NCBI GenBank assembly: GCA_028282025.1
Contig: JANQIT010000356.1
Span: 1 to 53,658, forward strand
DNA from: Hwanghaeella sp.
GTDB taxonomy: Bacteria; Pseudomonadota; Alphaproteobacteria; UBA8366; Aestuariispiraceae
Direction: 5' to 3'
Length of the DNA stretch: 53,658 nt
The notes beneath the pieces are model-generated. The model saw nothing but the letters and a program-made list of their open reading frames with translations. It did no database searches and was not told the DNA's origin. How positions within the stretch are numbered: the first letter of the stretch is position 1; each line of letters starts with the position of its first letter. The position numbers and the translations under genes were made by a program. Below are positions 17,587 to 26,549 of this stretch, one piece after another.

Positions 17587-20481
17587 CTAAAGCTGGGCGG
17601 CAAATTCCTGCGCCAGATGATTGTAATCCCGCACCCCGGCAAACCTATCAGCAGGGATGCGAACGCCGAGACTTTGTTCGATTTCCATGGCGAGTTTCAG
17701 ATGCCCAAGGGAGTCCCAATGTTCCACCGTGTCCATTGACGCATCCATCAGAGAAACCGCATCGTCAAGCATGAACACCCGTCGGAACAGGCCCGCTAAC
17801 TCTTCGGCCATTGGGTGATCCGGCAACGTGGCACTCGCTATCGAAGGAGAGGCATCAACCGCAATCTCAGACAATGGCCCGTCCTTGGCACGCAGCGGAG
17901 TCTCAGCAACCTTCTTCGGTCCGGCCAACGGTTTCTTCTTTACAGTAAAAGTGGCTTCCGAGGTCACGGTGACTTTGAAGTAATCCGGTATCGCCAACGG
18001 GCCGGTTCCGTCTGAAAGGCTATGGCGATATAATCCACCTTCCCCCAAATCGATCTCAGATGGTGTGCTTTCGAAACCGGCGGACACATACACATTCCGC
18101 GATGGTGTGTTTCTTGGCGTCTCTTTGACGTAACCGATAAGAGCTTTTGCGCCATGGTTTCCCGCACACTGCGTCGCCCAAGAAATGATCGCACCCTCGA
18201 CAGTACGGCCCAGTATCCGGCAAGATAGCAAGAAGCTATCAACCCACCAGTCGCCGTCACGAGCTGCGCCCTGAACCGCTCCGTCATCGGTGTAATCCTC
18301 AGCCATGCCCATAGCAGGCCGCAGCACGATAACACCCATCAGTTCATAGTCGCTGAACCGATCCGCGACGCCGACCGCGTAAACCTCCCCACCTCCATCC
18401 AAGATCGCTTGGATAGAGGCTGCATCGTGCCGTCGCGTCGTAGTGTTGAACTGGTTTGTCTTTTGAAATAGCTGCAGGACTCGCTGCTGATTGCCTTGAC
18501 TGATTGGCTCAAAAGTCAGCTCCATCTGCAGGTCGCGGTAAAACTCCTCAACGTTTTCGAAGTTTCGTCGGTTCTCGTTTACCTTTGCCCTCACCCGGTA
18601 TTGGGAGGAACGTTTCAGGTCCGACTTCGTGAGTTCGAGGTTCTCCAGAAACGGATTGTCGAATAGCCACGCCGCGAGATCCTCGGGCCCCTTGGGAAAA
18701 TCAGGCACGATGGCATTCGGCAGGTTCTTCACTACTTTTTCGCGCTCTACAGGATTATCGTCGATGAACATGCAGGATTCCTCACCAAGGTTGAGCTCAT
18801 CAAGCATGTCCTGGATGTTCAGGGCCTTCTCATTCCAATTGATTCGATGGGTGACAAAGTCGTCAGGGCGCAATACCATCTCAGGGTGATTGGCAATAGC
18901 GTCGATGGCGACATCTTCATCGTTCTTACTTGTGATGGCAAGTGCAACGCCCCGCTGGCTCACCCCTTTCAGAGCTGCCTGAAAAGCTCTATAGGCCGAT
19001 CCGGGATAGGCACCGCCGACCTGTATTCCTTCCACACCATCCTCGCCGAGGACACCGCCCCAGAGCGTATTGTCCAAATCAATCATCAGGACCCGTGCCG
19101 TTTTCCCTCTGAGAGACAGCAATGCTCCCAAAACCCGTTTGGAAAGATGCTCTGCAAACTGATTGCTGAACGGTACTCGACCAAGGTGCCAATACTCGCC
19201 GGCGGAGGCTGCGCTCCGGCCGACTTCCGCAATCATGGCGTCCCCGTCCAACAGGTACACGTCCTGCGCTTTTTCGATCTCTGCAGACAGCATTGCGTTC
19301 GCACGTTCGACAAGGCGCTTTAAACCCCTGCTGCTTCTGGTATCAGCCAGACCGAGACTTGAACGATCGATAATCGAGAGTCCCAACACGAAAACTGGCC
19401 CTTTCAGCCTCTTCCGGGCATTTTCGATGAGCATAAGCATCGGCTGAAGGGCGCTGGCAAGAAAGGACTCCAAATCGTCGTCACCGACGGAGAGCGGATA
19501 AAGATAAGCTTCGCCCAGAACATCCTCTGCTCTTTCGACAATCAATGTAGAGCATAGGGGGCCGGTCATGGCATCGATCAGATCGGACTCTTCAGCATCC
19601 TGCAGCAATTGCATCTGTGCCTGTCCGAAAGGAGGTACATGGGTATCAATTTCAATGCCGTAACGCGTCCCTGTCTCCACCATGCTCATGGCCAGATAGT
19701 CGAGATTGGCAGAGCCAAGCAGCGCAATCCGCCCCATGTTGCGTGGGGTCGATACATACGGCCGGGCCGAAGATTGCACGATTTGCTTCGGCCGTTCTTC
19801 TTTTAGAAATTCCGTACTTTCCGAGGCAGAGCGATCTTCAGTGTCACCCGCCGGCATGGGTCGGTCAGTGCTGTCTATGCTGTTTACCGCCCCGTAGATC
19901 TGAGCAGGATTCCCTATCGCGGTCACGTCGTCCGGAATGTCGGTGATCACCAGGGCATTCGCGCCGATCTTGGCATTTCGCCCAACAACGACGGAGCCGG
20001 CGATACAGGCCCCAGCGCCAATATCCGCGCCGTCGCAGACTATCGGCAGTTCATCGTTCCGACCGGTATAGGCAACCCCGATCGTTGTATTTTGCCGAAT
20101 CTGCACGTCGTTCCCAATGTATCGCGGCCCTATTACAACACCGCTGTGGTGCCAAATCCGGACGCGGCGGCCAAGTTTCACTGTGTACCACAGGGAGATA
20201 CCCCCAAAATACTCCACCAGCGCGAACATTAGGCGGTACAATAGGGTAGCCGGGGCACGGATTACTTTCGGCTGCCCCATCCGCCAGTTGCCGAACCGGT
20301 TCGTAAAAACCGCCCAAAACCCCTGCTCGAACATATTCCGGCCGTGGGTCTGAAAATCTTCCCGGACCAATGCCCAGAAGCCAATGCCAGACGGGTTCTG
20401 GTTCGTCCGCCCCCGTTCCGCCACAGGCGGGATCTTCAGCGTCTCTTCCAACTCTTTGAAGAGTATGGAACCTGAACTCAT
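17587..20481 (-). CDS. Trifunctional fusion: serine acetyltransferase-like / FkbH (HAD-GNAT) / acyl carrier protein
   Basis: This 964-residue fusion has three parts. Residues about 35-200 are a left-handed beta-helix acyltransferase of the CysE type (HHSGVVIGPRYIGNDVQIRQ, later DGADIGAGACIAGSVVVGRN, GNPAQIYG). Residues about 250-860 are an FkbH protein: an SGNH-like N-terminal region, the HAD motif IDLDNTLWGGVLGEDG (DLDNT at 468-472), SKNDE, FIDDNPVEREKV, and a GNAT-type C-terminal part (LMGVIVLRP). Residues about 895-964 are an acyl carrier protein with EHWDSLGHLKLAMEIE, the phosphopantetheine Ser being residue 924. FkbH proteins load a glyceryl group from 1,3-bisphosphoglycerate onto a carrier protein. 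A GAGGGA ribosome site is 6 bases upstream; the ATG overlaps the previous stop (ATGA). Confidence 0.87.
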   Translation of the reverse strand: MSSGSILFKELEETLKIPPVAERGRTNQNPSGIGFWALVREDFQTHGRNMFEQGFWAVFTNRFGNWRMGQPKVIRAPATLLYRLMFALVEYFGGISLWYTVKLGRRVRIWHHSGVVIGPRYIGNDVQIRQNTTIGVAYTGRNDELPIVCDGADIGAGACIAGSVVVGRNAKIGANALVITDIPDDVTAIGNPAQIYGAVNSIDSTDRPMPAGDTEDRSASESTEFLKEERPKQIVQSSARPYVSTPRNMGRIALLGSANLDYLAMSMVETGTRYGIEIDTHVPPFGQAQMQLLQDAEESDLIDAMTGPLCSTLIVERAEDVLGEAYLYPLSVGDDDLESFLASALQPMLMLIENARKRLKGPVFVLGLSIIDRSSLGLADTRSSRGLKRLVERANAMLSAEIEKAQDVYLLDGDAMIAEVGRSAASAGEYWHLGRVPFSNQFAEHLSKRVLGALLSLRGKTARVLMIDLDNTLWGGVLGEDGVEGIQVGGAYPGSAYRAFQAALKGVSQRGVALAITSKNDEDVAIDAIANHPEMVLRPDDFVTHRINWNEKALNIQDMLDELNLGEESCMFIDDNPVEREKVVKNLPNAIVPDFPKGPEDLAAWLFDNPFLENLELTKSDLKRSSQYRVRAKVNENRRNFENVEEFYRDLQMELTFEPISQGNQQRVLQLFQKTNQFNTTTRRHDAASIQAILDGGGEVYAVGVADRFSDYELMGVIVLRPAMGMAEDYTDDGAVQGAARDGDWWVDSFLLSCRILGRTVEGAIISWATQCAGNHGAKALIGYVKETPRNTPSRNVYVSAGFESTPSEIDLGEGGLYRHSLSDGTGPLAIPDYFKVTVTSEATFTVKKKPLAGPKKVAETPLRAKDGPLSEIAVDASPSIASATLPDHPMAEELAGLFRRVFMLDDAVSLMDASMDTVEHWDSLGHLKLAMEIEQSLGVRIPADRFAGVRDYNHLAQEFAAQL

Positions 20482-21539
20482 ACGATGTCCCTCGTCAAAC
20501 TATCGAATTGCTCTTGGCTCCATACGCCACTCTCCACTAGGCCACGATGATCGTCGACCCGAGGCGGTTGGCGCGCGTCGCGCAACGAGCCAAACAAGCA
20601 ATGTTTAATAAAGTCAAAATAGAAATGCAAAGGAACGAGCGCCTCCCGCCCCCTTATCTTCCTCTGCAATATTCCCAGCGTCATCCCCACCGTTCGGAGT
20701 GTGGCCGCGAAGCGGGTATAATACGGCCCATGATTCTGTGCGTAGTACCGTTTCCAAGACTCAAACCAGTATGTCGGCATCCGTCCGGTTCTCGGTTGCC
20801 CATCCACGATGCCTGTCGAACTTCCGGGAAGATGCAATGCAACCGCGTCCGGGGCATGCCAGATTTCCCATCCCAGCTTGCCCGCGCGGTTCATGAAATC
20901 CACTTCTTCGAAATACAAGAAGTATCGCTCATCCATCCCGCGCATTTGCTCAATGACGTCCCAGCGGATCATCATCAGGGCGCCGGTCACCCAATCCGCG
21001 CGGCTCGGCCGGTCCTCGGTTTCGATTTGAACAGGCCAATGCCGGCTGATCATGCCGACGGCCAATTGGTTGACGAATTCCCGTATCGCAGACGGAAAAT
21101 TGAAGGCTGCCGTCCAGACCGTGCCGTCATCGTTCTCCAGCCGCCCTCCGACCACACCCGCCCGCGGGTTCCGGTGTAGAATTTCAGTCATCGCGGCAAT
21201 CGCCCGCGGACGGATGACGGCATCGGGATTGAGAAGAAGCACAGCGTCCGGTTTCCAGGGCAGAAGGCGGGCTGTGTCGAACGCAATATTATTGCCCCAG
21301 GAAAAGCCCCCGTTCGCATCCGACCGCACGACCCGTACACGTTGGCCCAGCCCATGGCTCGCGACATAAGACTCCAGCTTTTCCGCATCATCTCCGGGCG
21401 ACGCATTGTCCACAATCGTCACCAACGAATGCCTGCAGGCCGCCAGTTCTTCCAACAGCGCGGGCAGCGCCTCCACAACAAGGTCCGCGGTCTTATAGTT
21501 TACAATCGAAACACAGATATCGCGGTGATCCGTTTGCAT
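20478..21539 (-). CDS. Glycosyltransferase family 2, rhamnosyltransferase-like
   Basis: This is a 353-residue GT-A enzyme of the WbbL type. Motifs in order: CVSIVNYKTADLVVEALPAL, VTIVDNASPGDDAEKL, NGGFSWGNN, VLLLNPDAVIRP (metal site) and YFLYFEEVDFMNRAGKLGW. The aspartate/glutamate cluster EEVDF is the usual catalytic region in rhamnosyltransferases. Because a complete dTDP-L-rhamnose pathway lies 8 kb away, L-rhamnose is a likely donor, but specificity is inferred. The ATG at 21539 is chosen because the fold starts soon after; a second ATG at 21563 is possible. Its stop overlaps the FkbH-fusion start by four bases, so the two are translationally coupled. Confidence 0.87.
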   Translation of the reverse strand: MQTDHRDICVSIVNYKTADLVVEALPALLEELAACRHSLVTIVDNASPGDDAEKLESYVASHGLGQRVRVVRSDANGGFSWGNNIAFDTARLLPWKPDAVLLLNPDAVIRPRAIAAMTEILHRNPRAGVVGGRLENDDGTVWTAAFNFPSAIREFVNQLAVGMISRHWPVQIETEDRPSRADWVTGALMMIRWDVIEQMRGMDERYFLYFEEVDFMNRAGKLGWEIWHAPDAVALHLPGSSTGIVDGQPRTGRMPTYWFESWKRYYAQNHGPYYTRFAATLRTVGMTLGILQRKIRGREALVPLHFYFDFIKHCLFGSLRDARQPPRVDDHRGLVESGVWSQEQFDSLTRDIV

Positions 21540-21584
21540 ACTATGCTCTGACTCCAAACACATTTTTCGGAAGGCCGCGCGGGG

Positions 21585-22532
21585 CTAATCGCCTTTGTTG
21601 AGGACGGTGCCCACAACATTCGTTGTCTGCAACAAAGCCATGGTTTCCTTGACCTGCGACTTGGTCGACTGGCCGCTGGCCAGCACGACAAGCGCACAAT
21701 CCACTTGCGGCAGGAAGGCCAAGGCATCGTCCGTCGTCAGCATCGGCGGCAGATCGAAAATCACCAGCCGCGTATCGTACCGATTACGAATCTCGCTGAC
21801 CATGTTGTGCATCTTCGACGTCATCATGGTCTCGGCGGAGTTCAAAATGGCCTTGTGGTTCGGCAAAAGCGTCAACCGTGGAATACCCGGATTGACGAAA
21901 ACCTCCGGCAGGGACACTTGGTCAGACAGGTAATCGACCAGCGACGGACTTTCCGGCAGGCCGAGATATTCCGCGATATTCGGATCGCGGAGGTCGAAAT
22001 CCGCCAGCAACACGGTTTGTTCCGTTTGATGGGCGATACTGAGCGCCAGATTGAGCGCCACTGTCGTCTTACCACAAGAGGCTGTAGGCGACGTTACGGC
22101 CAAGGTGCGCCAGCCGTTATCCTTCATGGTCCGCATAATCACGGTCCGCAGCCGGTCGAAGCTGACCGTCCGCTCATCGGTCTTTCTGAACGAGATTATC
22201 CGGTTCTTTTCCAGATGCGACGGGTCCAGGTGAACGACCTTGGTCTGGCGGTACTCGATATTGCCGGCGGTAAGAGCACCACCACCCTGGGCGGGAGCAG
22301 CGGGTGCCGCCGGCGACGTGGATGCGGCCGGTGTATCGGGCGCGGCAGGGGGGGGCGACGACGCATCCTGCGTCGCCGGCGCCACGGGCGCCGCAGGCAC
22401 AGCGGGAGCGGTAGACGGCGCGCCGCTGCTTTCCGCAGGTTGCGGTTCGACGGCATCCGATGCCGGAACCATGGCCCCTTCCTTCTCCCGCTGGGCGCGG
22501 GCGCGCATGACTGCTTCTTTGATGCGTTCCAA
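21585..22532 (-). CDS. CpsD/CapB-type tyrosine-kinase-like ATPase of exopolysaccharide export
   Basis: This 315-residue cytoplasmic BY-kinase-like P-loop protein starts at a TTG preceded by AAGGA and begins MERIKEAVMRARAQRE. Residues 25-90 are Ala/Pro-rich low complexity. The ATPase part holds the Walker A loop TSPTASCGKTTVALNLA, Walker A' LLADFDLRDPN and Walker B LVIFDLPPML. The Walker A loop has Ala-Ser-Cys where most relatives have Gly-Glu-Gly or similar. The C-terminus (TTNVVGTVLNKGD) has no tyrosine cluster, so classical autophosphorylation is doubtful. Such proteins work with Wzz/GumC proteins to control chain length and export, and the Wzz-type gene is close upstream. Confidence 0.85.
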   Translation of the reverse strand: MERIKEAVMRARAQREKEGAMVPASDAVEPQPAESSGAPSTAPAVPAAPVAPATQDASSPPPAAPDTPAASTSPAAPAAPAQGGGALTAGNIEYRQTKVVHLDPSHLEKNRIISFRKTDERTVSFDRLRTVIMRTMKDNGWRTLAVTSPTASCGKTTVALNLALSIAHQTEQTVLLADFDLRDPNIAEYLGLPESPSLVDYLSDQVSLPEVFVNPGIPRLTLLPNHKAILNSAETMMTSKMHNMVSEIRNRYDTRLVIFDLPPMLTTDDALAFLPQVDCALVVLASGQSTKSQVKETMALLQTTNVVGTVLNKGD

Positions 22533-22647
22533 GGGTCCTTAACTCCGCTTTTTCGGTCGGCCCGCCCGCCCAACTTCCGCGCCGGGTCGAACTACTCCGC
22601 CGGTCCGAACCGGTCTTACCGCAAAATACCGTGACAGATACACCGCG

Positions 22648-23358
22648 TCACCCAATCAGGTCACGCAGCAATGCTTGAACGGCCTCGACACCCGCCGCAA
22701 CGTAGCCGGAAATCAGGTCCCAAAGCGCGCCTCCGGCGTCGACCATCATATTGACGGTCTCGAGGCCAAGATCCAGATATGGGCCAAGCGGCTCTATAAA
22801 GAAATGAACACCGGCAAGCACCGCTGCTCCGAAACAGATATACCCCGCAACACGCAGCAGGCGCGCGCCCGATAGCAGGTTATCCCGTTCCAGTTCCCCG
22901 TCCGCTGCGCCCCCCCCGTCGGGGTCCAGCGCCAGGACCTGGGACTGATCCGGGATGGCGGCAGAGTTCGTGCCGTCCATACCGTTCTCCCGCGACCCCG
23001 CCGTATGCTCCGACACGCCGTGTTCGTCGAGTTCCAGCACGTCGGCAATTTCCACTGTTTCGTCGGCTCTGCCTGGAATGCCGGTCGTGGTCGCGGACAA
23101 GCCGCCCACCTCACCCTCTCTGTATAGCGGCGGGAGATGTTCGGAACCGACGCCGTCCTCTTGCTGAGCAAGCGACCCTGCGTTCTCTCCGGATCCGGAA
23201 ATCGAAGCCACCTCATCCGGGACCACGGGGACGTCATTATGCTTTTCGTCCCTGATCTCCGCCGTCCCCTGGCGACCCGGCAACTCGGACACCGGATGCG
23301 CCGCGCGGAACTCCTCATCCTCCCGCGCCCGAAGAAGAGCCTCGCGGATTTTTTCCAT
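22648..23358 (-). CDS. Membrane protein sharing the N-terminal helix of the CpsD-like kinase
   Basis: I recognise no family. The 236-residue protein begins MEKIREALLRARED, closely matching the neighbouring kinase start (MERIKEAVMRARAQ). Both genes also share a TAAGGAC ribosome-site context. Residues 20-160 are acidic, polar and probably disordered. Two hydrophobic segments follow: LLRVAGYICFGAAVLAGVHF near 170-190 and a C-terminal amphipathic stretch ending VQALLRDLIG. It lacks any ATPase motif. It lies between the Wzz-type and kinase genes, so it is probably an accessory membrane partner of that complex. A partial duplication of the kinase N-terminus as its origin is inference. Confidence 0.75.
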   Translation of the reverse strand: MEKIREALLRAREDEEFRAAHPVSELPGRQGTAEIRDEKHNDVPVVPDEVASISGSGENAGSLAQQEDGVGSEHLPPLYREGEVGGLSATTTGIPGRADETVEIADVLELDEHGVSEHTAGSRENGMDGTNSAAIPDQSQVLALDPDGGGAADGELERDNLLSGARLLRVAGYICFGAAVLAGVHFFIEPLGPYLDLGLETVNMMVDAGGALWDLISGYVAAGVEAVQALLRDLIG

Positions 23359-23380
23359 TTGTCCTTAGCCAGCGGTAGCG

Positions 23381-25252
23381 TCAGGCGAACCTGTCGATCA
23401 CCTTGTAGAAAATCTCGTCGATCGGTTTGTAGAAATAGTGCAACCCACCAACCGATACGACGCCGAACACCATTATGGCGACGACCAGCGCGTATCGAAG
23501 CCGAATCTTGCTGCGCTGCTCTTTTGCCGTGACGATATAGGGGATCGTCGCCAAGGGGACGACGTTCAAGGCCGTTTCAAGCTGCCCCGCGCTCCTGATG
23601 CTGCCGTCGATGAACTCAATGCCGACCAGGCCTGCCATACCGACCCCGGCGGACATCAGAAAGCCCATCATCAACAGCTTCTTTCGGTTCGGCTTGATCG
23701 GTTCATCCGGCACCGTCGGGGGCTCAAGCAGCACGAAGCGCTCCGCCTTACTGGCTTCTTCGACATTCTCGGCGATTTGCGCCTGCATCGCCTTGGCGCG
23801 GACTTCATTGTACTTCGTCTGTGCGTTGTCATAGTCGCGATTCAAGGCTTTCAGCGCGCGGTCGACGAGCGGGGTCTGCAATATTGTCTGCTCGATCTCA
23901 TCCAAACGCTCTTGCAGAGCTAATTTCTGCTCCTCTAGGGATTGAATCCGCTCCTGCGCGATCCCGATCTTCGTCTCGATGCTTTGCATATTCAGCGCCG
24001 CTTCTTTTTCGGCGCGTTCGCGCTCGACTGAAATTCGCTTCCGCTCCAGAGCTGCGCGCCGCCGCTCCGCGTCGAAACGCCTCGCTTCAATCGACAAGAC
24101 CCTGCTGTTCTCCAGCGGCTGAGCAACCGCCGTCCGCAGTTCGTCTTTCAGCGCATCGATTTCCGAATTGATCTCGGTGACTCTGCCATTTTCCCCGGCC
24201 GCCCCAGATTGTTCAGCTTCTTCTTCCAACCTCTCAATCCGAAACACCAGCCCCGCCGGCGTCTCATCCTCCAGAAGCTTCTGTTCACGCAGATCGACCA
24301 GTCGGCGCAGCGACTTAACGTCGGGATGGGATTCCGAGTACTTGATCAGCGCTTCATCCAGTTCGGTCCGCAACTCGGAAAGTTCCGCATCCGCAAACTC
24401 GTCCAGCGGGGGCAGACTGTTGTCCACTTCCTCGTCAGGCGCGAATTCCTCTTCCAGCAGGCCAGGGTCAACGAATGTCGGTAAACCGACGCCCGAACGA
24501 TAGGCCGTCAGTTGAATATCGAGGAACCTTAGTTCTTCCTCGTGCGCCTTGATTTCGCGGTCGGCCTCCCGGATCTGCCTTTCCGCCCGTTCACGCATAC
24601 CGATCCGGATGTCCAGGTTCTCCGGCAGCGAGGACGCGTTTTCCTGCTTGTACTCCGCAATCTTGGTCTCGATATCGGACAGGTTTTTCTCGAGCTTGAA
24701 GGCTTCCTGGTTCAGGAATTGAGTCGTTTCGGTCGCAATCTGCGTTCTGGTGCGAACGTTCTCGTCCATGAACAGAGTGACGATTTCGCTGGCGACCCGC
24801 GCTGCGATATCACCGCGCCGGTGTTCGAACGAAACCTTGAAAGCAATTGCAGAAGATCCACGATATCCACCGCCCCCGATGAAACTCACCCCGGTCGCGG
24901 TACGCATTTTCTGAACGATTTCAGAGGAGGACGGGCGTTCTTTCTCGTCTTGGAAAACCCCGAACTCGTTCGCGATGCGCAGAAGGTTGGCGCGGGTCAT
25001 GACCCGCTGCCGGATCACTTCGATCCGTTCCCGGGCCGCGGTATCGACCGATCCGGCAATGATTTCTTGCGAAATCTGCGGGGACTCGATCAGGATCGTT
25101 CCCTGCGAGACGTAGATTGGCGGCAACAGGGTGGCGACCCCGACACTGGCGGAGAACAACACAACAAAAGGAAGCACCAGAAAAAGGTACCGACGCTTCA
25201 GTATTTTAATATAGTCGCCAATTCTAAATTCGGGTTCAGCGGTCTGTTCCAT
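23381..25252 (-). CDS. Wzz/GumC-family polysaccharide chain-length/export protein
   Basis: This 623-residue inner-membrane protein has the Wzz architecture. An N-terminal domain FRIGDYIKILKRRYLFLVLP leads into membrane helix 1, then YVSQGTILIESPQISQEII. The long periplasmic middle is rich in charged coiled coil, for example EAFKLEKNLSDIETKIAEYK and RISVERERAEKEAALNMQSI. The proline-containing LLEPPTVPDEPIKPNRKK precedes helix 2. A further C-terminal hydrophobic segment (YALVVAIMVFGVVSVGGLHY) is present. It has no fused kinase, consistent with the separate CpsD-like gene. It likely sets chain length and spans the periplasm between polymerase and Wza-type exporter. The downstream small membrane protein gene begins 22 bases after its stop. 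Confidence 0.9.
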   Translation of the reverse strand: MEQTAEPEFRIGDYIKILKRRYLFLVLPFVVLFSASVGVATLLPPIYVSQGTILIESPQISQEIIAGSVDTAARERIEVIRQRVMTRANLLRIANEFGVFQDEKERPSSSEIVQKMRTATGVSFIGGGGYRGSSAIAFKVSFEHRRGDIAARVASEIVTLFMDENVRTRTQIATETTQFLNQEAFKLEKNLSDIETKIAEYKQENASSLPENLDIRIGMRERAERQIREADREIKAHEEELRFLDIQLTAYRSGVGLPTFVDPGLLEEEFAPDEEVDNSLPPLDEFADAELSELRTELDEALIKYSESHPDVKSLRRLVDLREQKLLEDETPAGLVFRIERLEEEAEQSGAAGENGRVTEINSEIDALKDELRTAVAQPLENSRVLSIEARRFDAERRRAALERKRISVERERAEKEAALNMQSIETKIGIAQERIQSLEEQKLALQERLDEIEQTILQTPLVDRALKALNRDYDNAQTKYNEVRAKAMQAQIAENVEEASKAERFVLLEPPTVPDEPIKPNRKKLLMMGFLMSAGVGMAGLVGIEFIDGSIRSAGQLETALNVVPLATIPYIVTAKEQRSKIRLRYALVVAIMVFGVVSVGGLHYFYKPIDEIFYKVIDRFA

Positions 25253-25255
25253 GGC

Positions 25256-26521
25256 TCAATCGTACTGTTTCGAATAACTGATCGTGAATGAAACGCGGCG
25301 TGAGCGGACCGTTTCCCGATCTGTCTCACGTTCCTGCAATTCCCTGTAGCTTAACCGGGCGTTCAAATCCTCGCTCAAGGTCCAGGTTACGAACGGATCG
25401 GCGCGATATTGCACGGTTTCCGTTTCATTGATGTTCGACACATCGGTCGACTCAATCCAGTCGAAGTTTATACCAAAAGAAACTTTATCAGAATAAACAT
25501 GCACGAGGCTAATTCCGGCCTGCTGCGACTCAATGTCCTCGTTTTCGCGGTACTGCGCATCGAAATTGGCCGATGTCAGGTCAGAGAACGTGTAGGAGAG
25601 GCCAAGGCTGGCGGAATCGCTGACCTCCAGCTCGCTTTCATCCCCCGGACTGACGGTCCGGGAAAGGCCCAATGTAAACGATGACTTTTCGAAGCTACGC
25701 TGCAATTGTGCATCCAAGCTGTAGTCCCGTGTATCCTCGAAATCGAGCACTCCAAAGCTGACGCTGGCCAGGGTCCTGTCGTCATACAGGTAGTTCGCGC
25801 GCAAATCGGCCCGCATCAGGTTGGTAGTGTCCGACCCCTCGTTCGACGGTTCGAAGCGGGTAAAGCCTAACGAAGGGGTCAGATCCAAACGGTCGCTCAA
25901 CGGCCACGAGGCCCCAAGCGAAAGATCGTTGTTCACGAAATCGTCGCCACCGCCGCCATCGAACCGAACGTTCCGAAAATTGTGCGTTGCGAACACGGAC
26001 ACCAGATCCGACGTATCCCATTCTCCCCGGGAGGAAAGGCTCATTTCCTCCACTTCTTGATCGTTGCTGACGGTCGCGTTGGCGGCATCCGTCGTCAATT
26101 CACCGTCGTTGAACTCAGAACTTTCGACCGCGCGACGCGTCAGCGCCAGATCGGAAAAAAGACGAATACGGTCGAAATCAAGATCGTTCGCAACATTCAG
26201 ATCCAAGCGTGTCGAATCGCCGGTAACAGCACTGTTCCGCGACCGGACCAGCGTGCCGGACAGATCTAGGTCCAGACCATAGGTTTCGCTTTCATAACTG
26301 CTTAGGATCGACGGCGAAAACTCCCGCAATGTATTGGACTGCCGACCGTTTTGTCCCAATTCCGGATTGTTTTCATACGACGTCGTCTGCGACACGCTGG
26401 TCGTGGTTCGCCAATCGCCCGCAGAGGCGGACATGGGAAAAACCGCAGATAACAAGACCGTCAGCAAACTGACTGAGCGGCATCCTTGAAGTGCGCCCGT
26501 ACCGGCCATGGGTTTAGACAA
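25256..26521 (-). CDS. Outer-membrane beta-barrel protein, PEP-CTERM/EPS-system associated
   Basis: The TTG at 26521, with AAGGA 8 bases upstream, gives 421 residues beginning MSKPMAGTGALQ; an ATG at 26509 without a clear ribosome site is the alternative. A signal peptide ends near SASAGDW. The mature protein is a series of alternating beta strands, e.g. YGLDLDLSGTLVRSRNSAVT and RLDLNVANDLDFDRIRLFSD, ending RRVSFTISYSKQYD, as expected for an outer-membrane barrel. Barrels of this kind (the family seen in TIGR03016) accompany exosortase and exopolysaccharide loci and may form the outer-membrane channel with the export protein. Only 3 bases separate its stop from the Wzz-type start. Confidence 0.8.
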   Translation of the reverse strand: MSKPMAGTGALQGCRSVSLLTVLLSAVFPMSASAGDWRTTTSVSQTTSYENNPELGQNGRQSNTLREFSPSILSSYESETYGLDLDLSGTLVRSRNSAVTGDSTRLDLNVANDLDFDRIRLFSDLALTRRAVESSEFNDGELTTDAANATVSNDQEVEEMSLSSRGEWDTSDLVSVFATHNFRNVRFDGGGGDDFVNNDLSLGASWPLSDRLDLTPSLGFTRFEPSNEGSDTTNLMRADLRANYLYDDRTLASVSFGVLDFEDTRDYSLDAQLQRSFEKSSFTLGLSRTVSPGDESELEVSDSASLGLSYTFSDLTSANFDAQYRENEDIESQQAGISLVHVYSDKVSFGINFDWIESTDVSNINETETVQYRADPFVTWTLSEDLNARLSYRELQERETDRETVRSRRVSFTISYSKQYD

Positions 26522-26549
26522 ACTCCGCGTCCTTAAATCGGCCCGGAAC

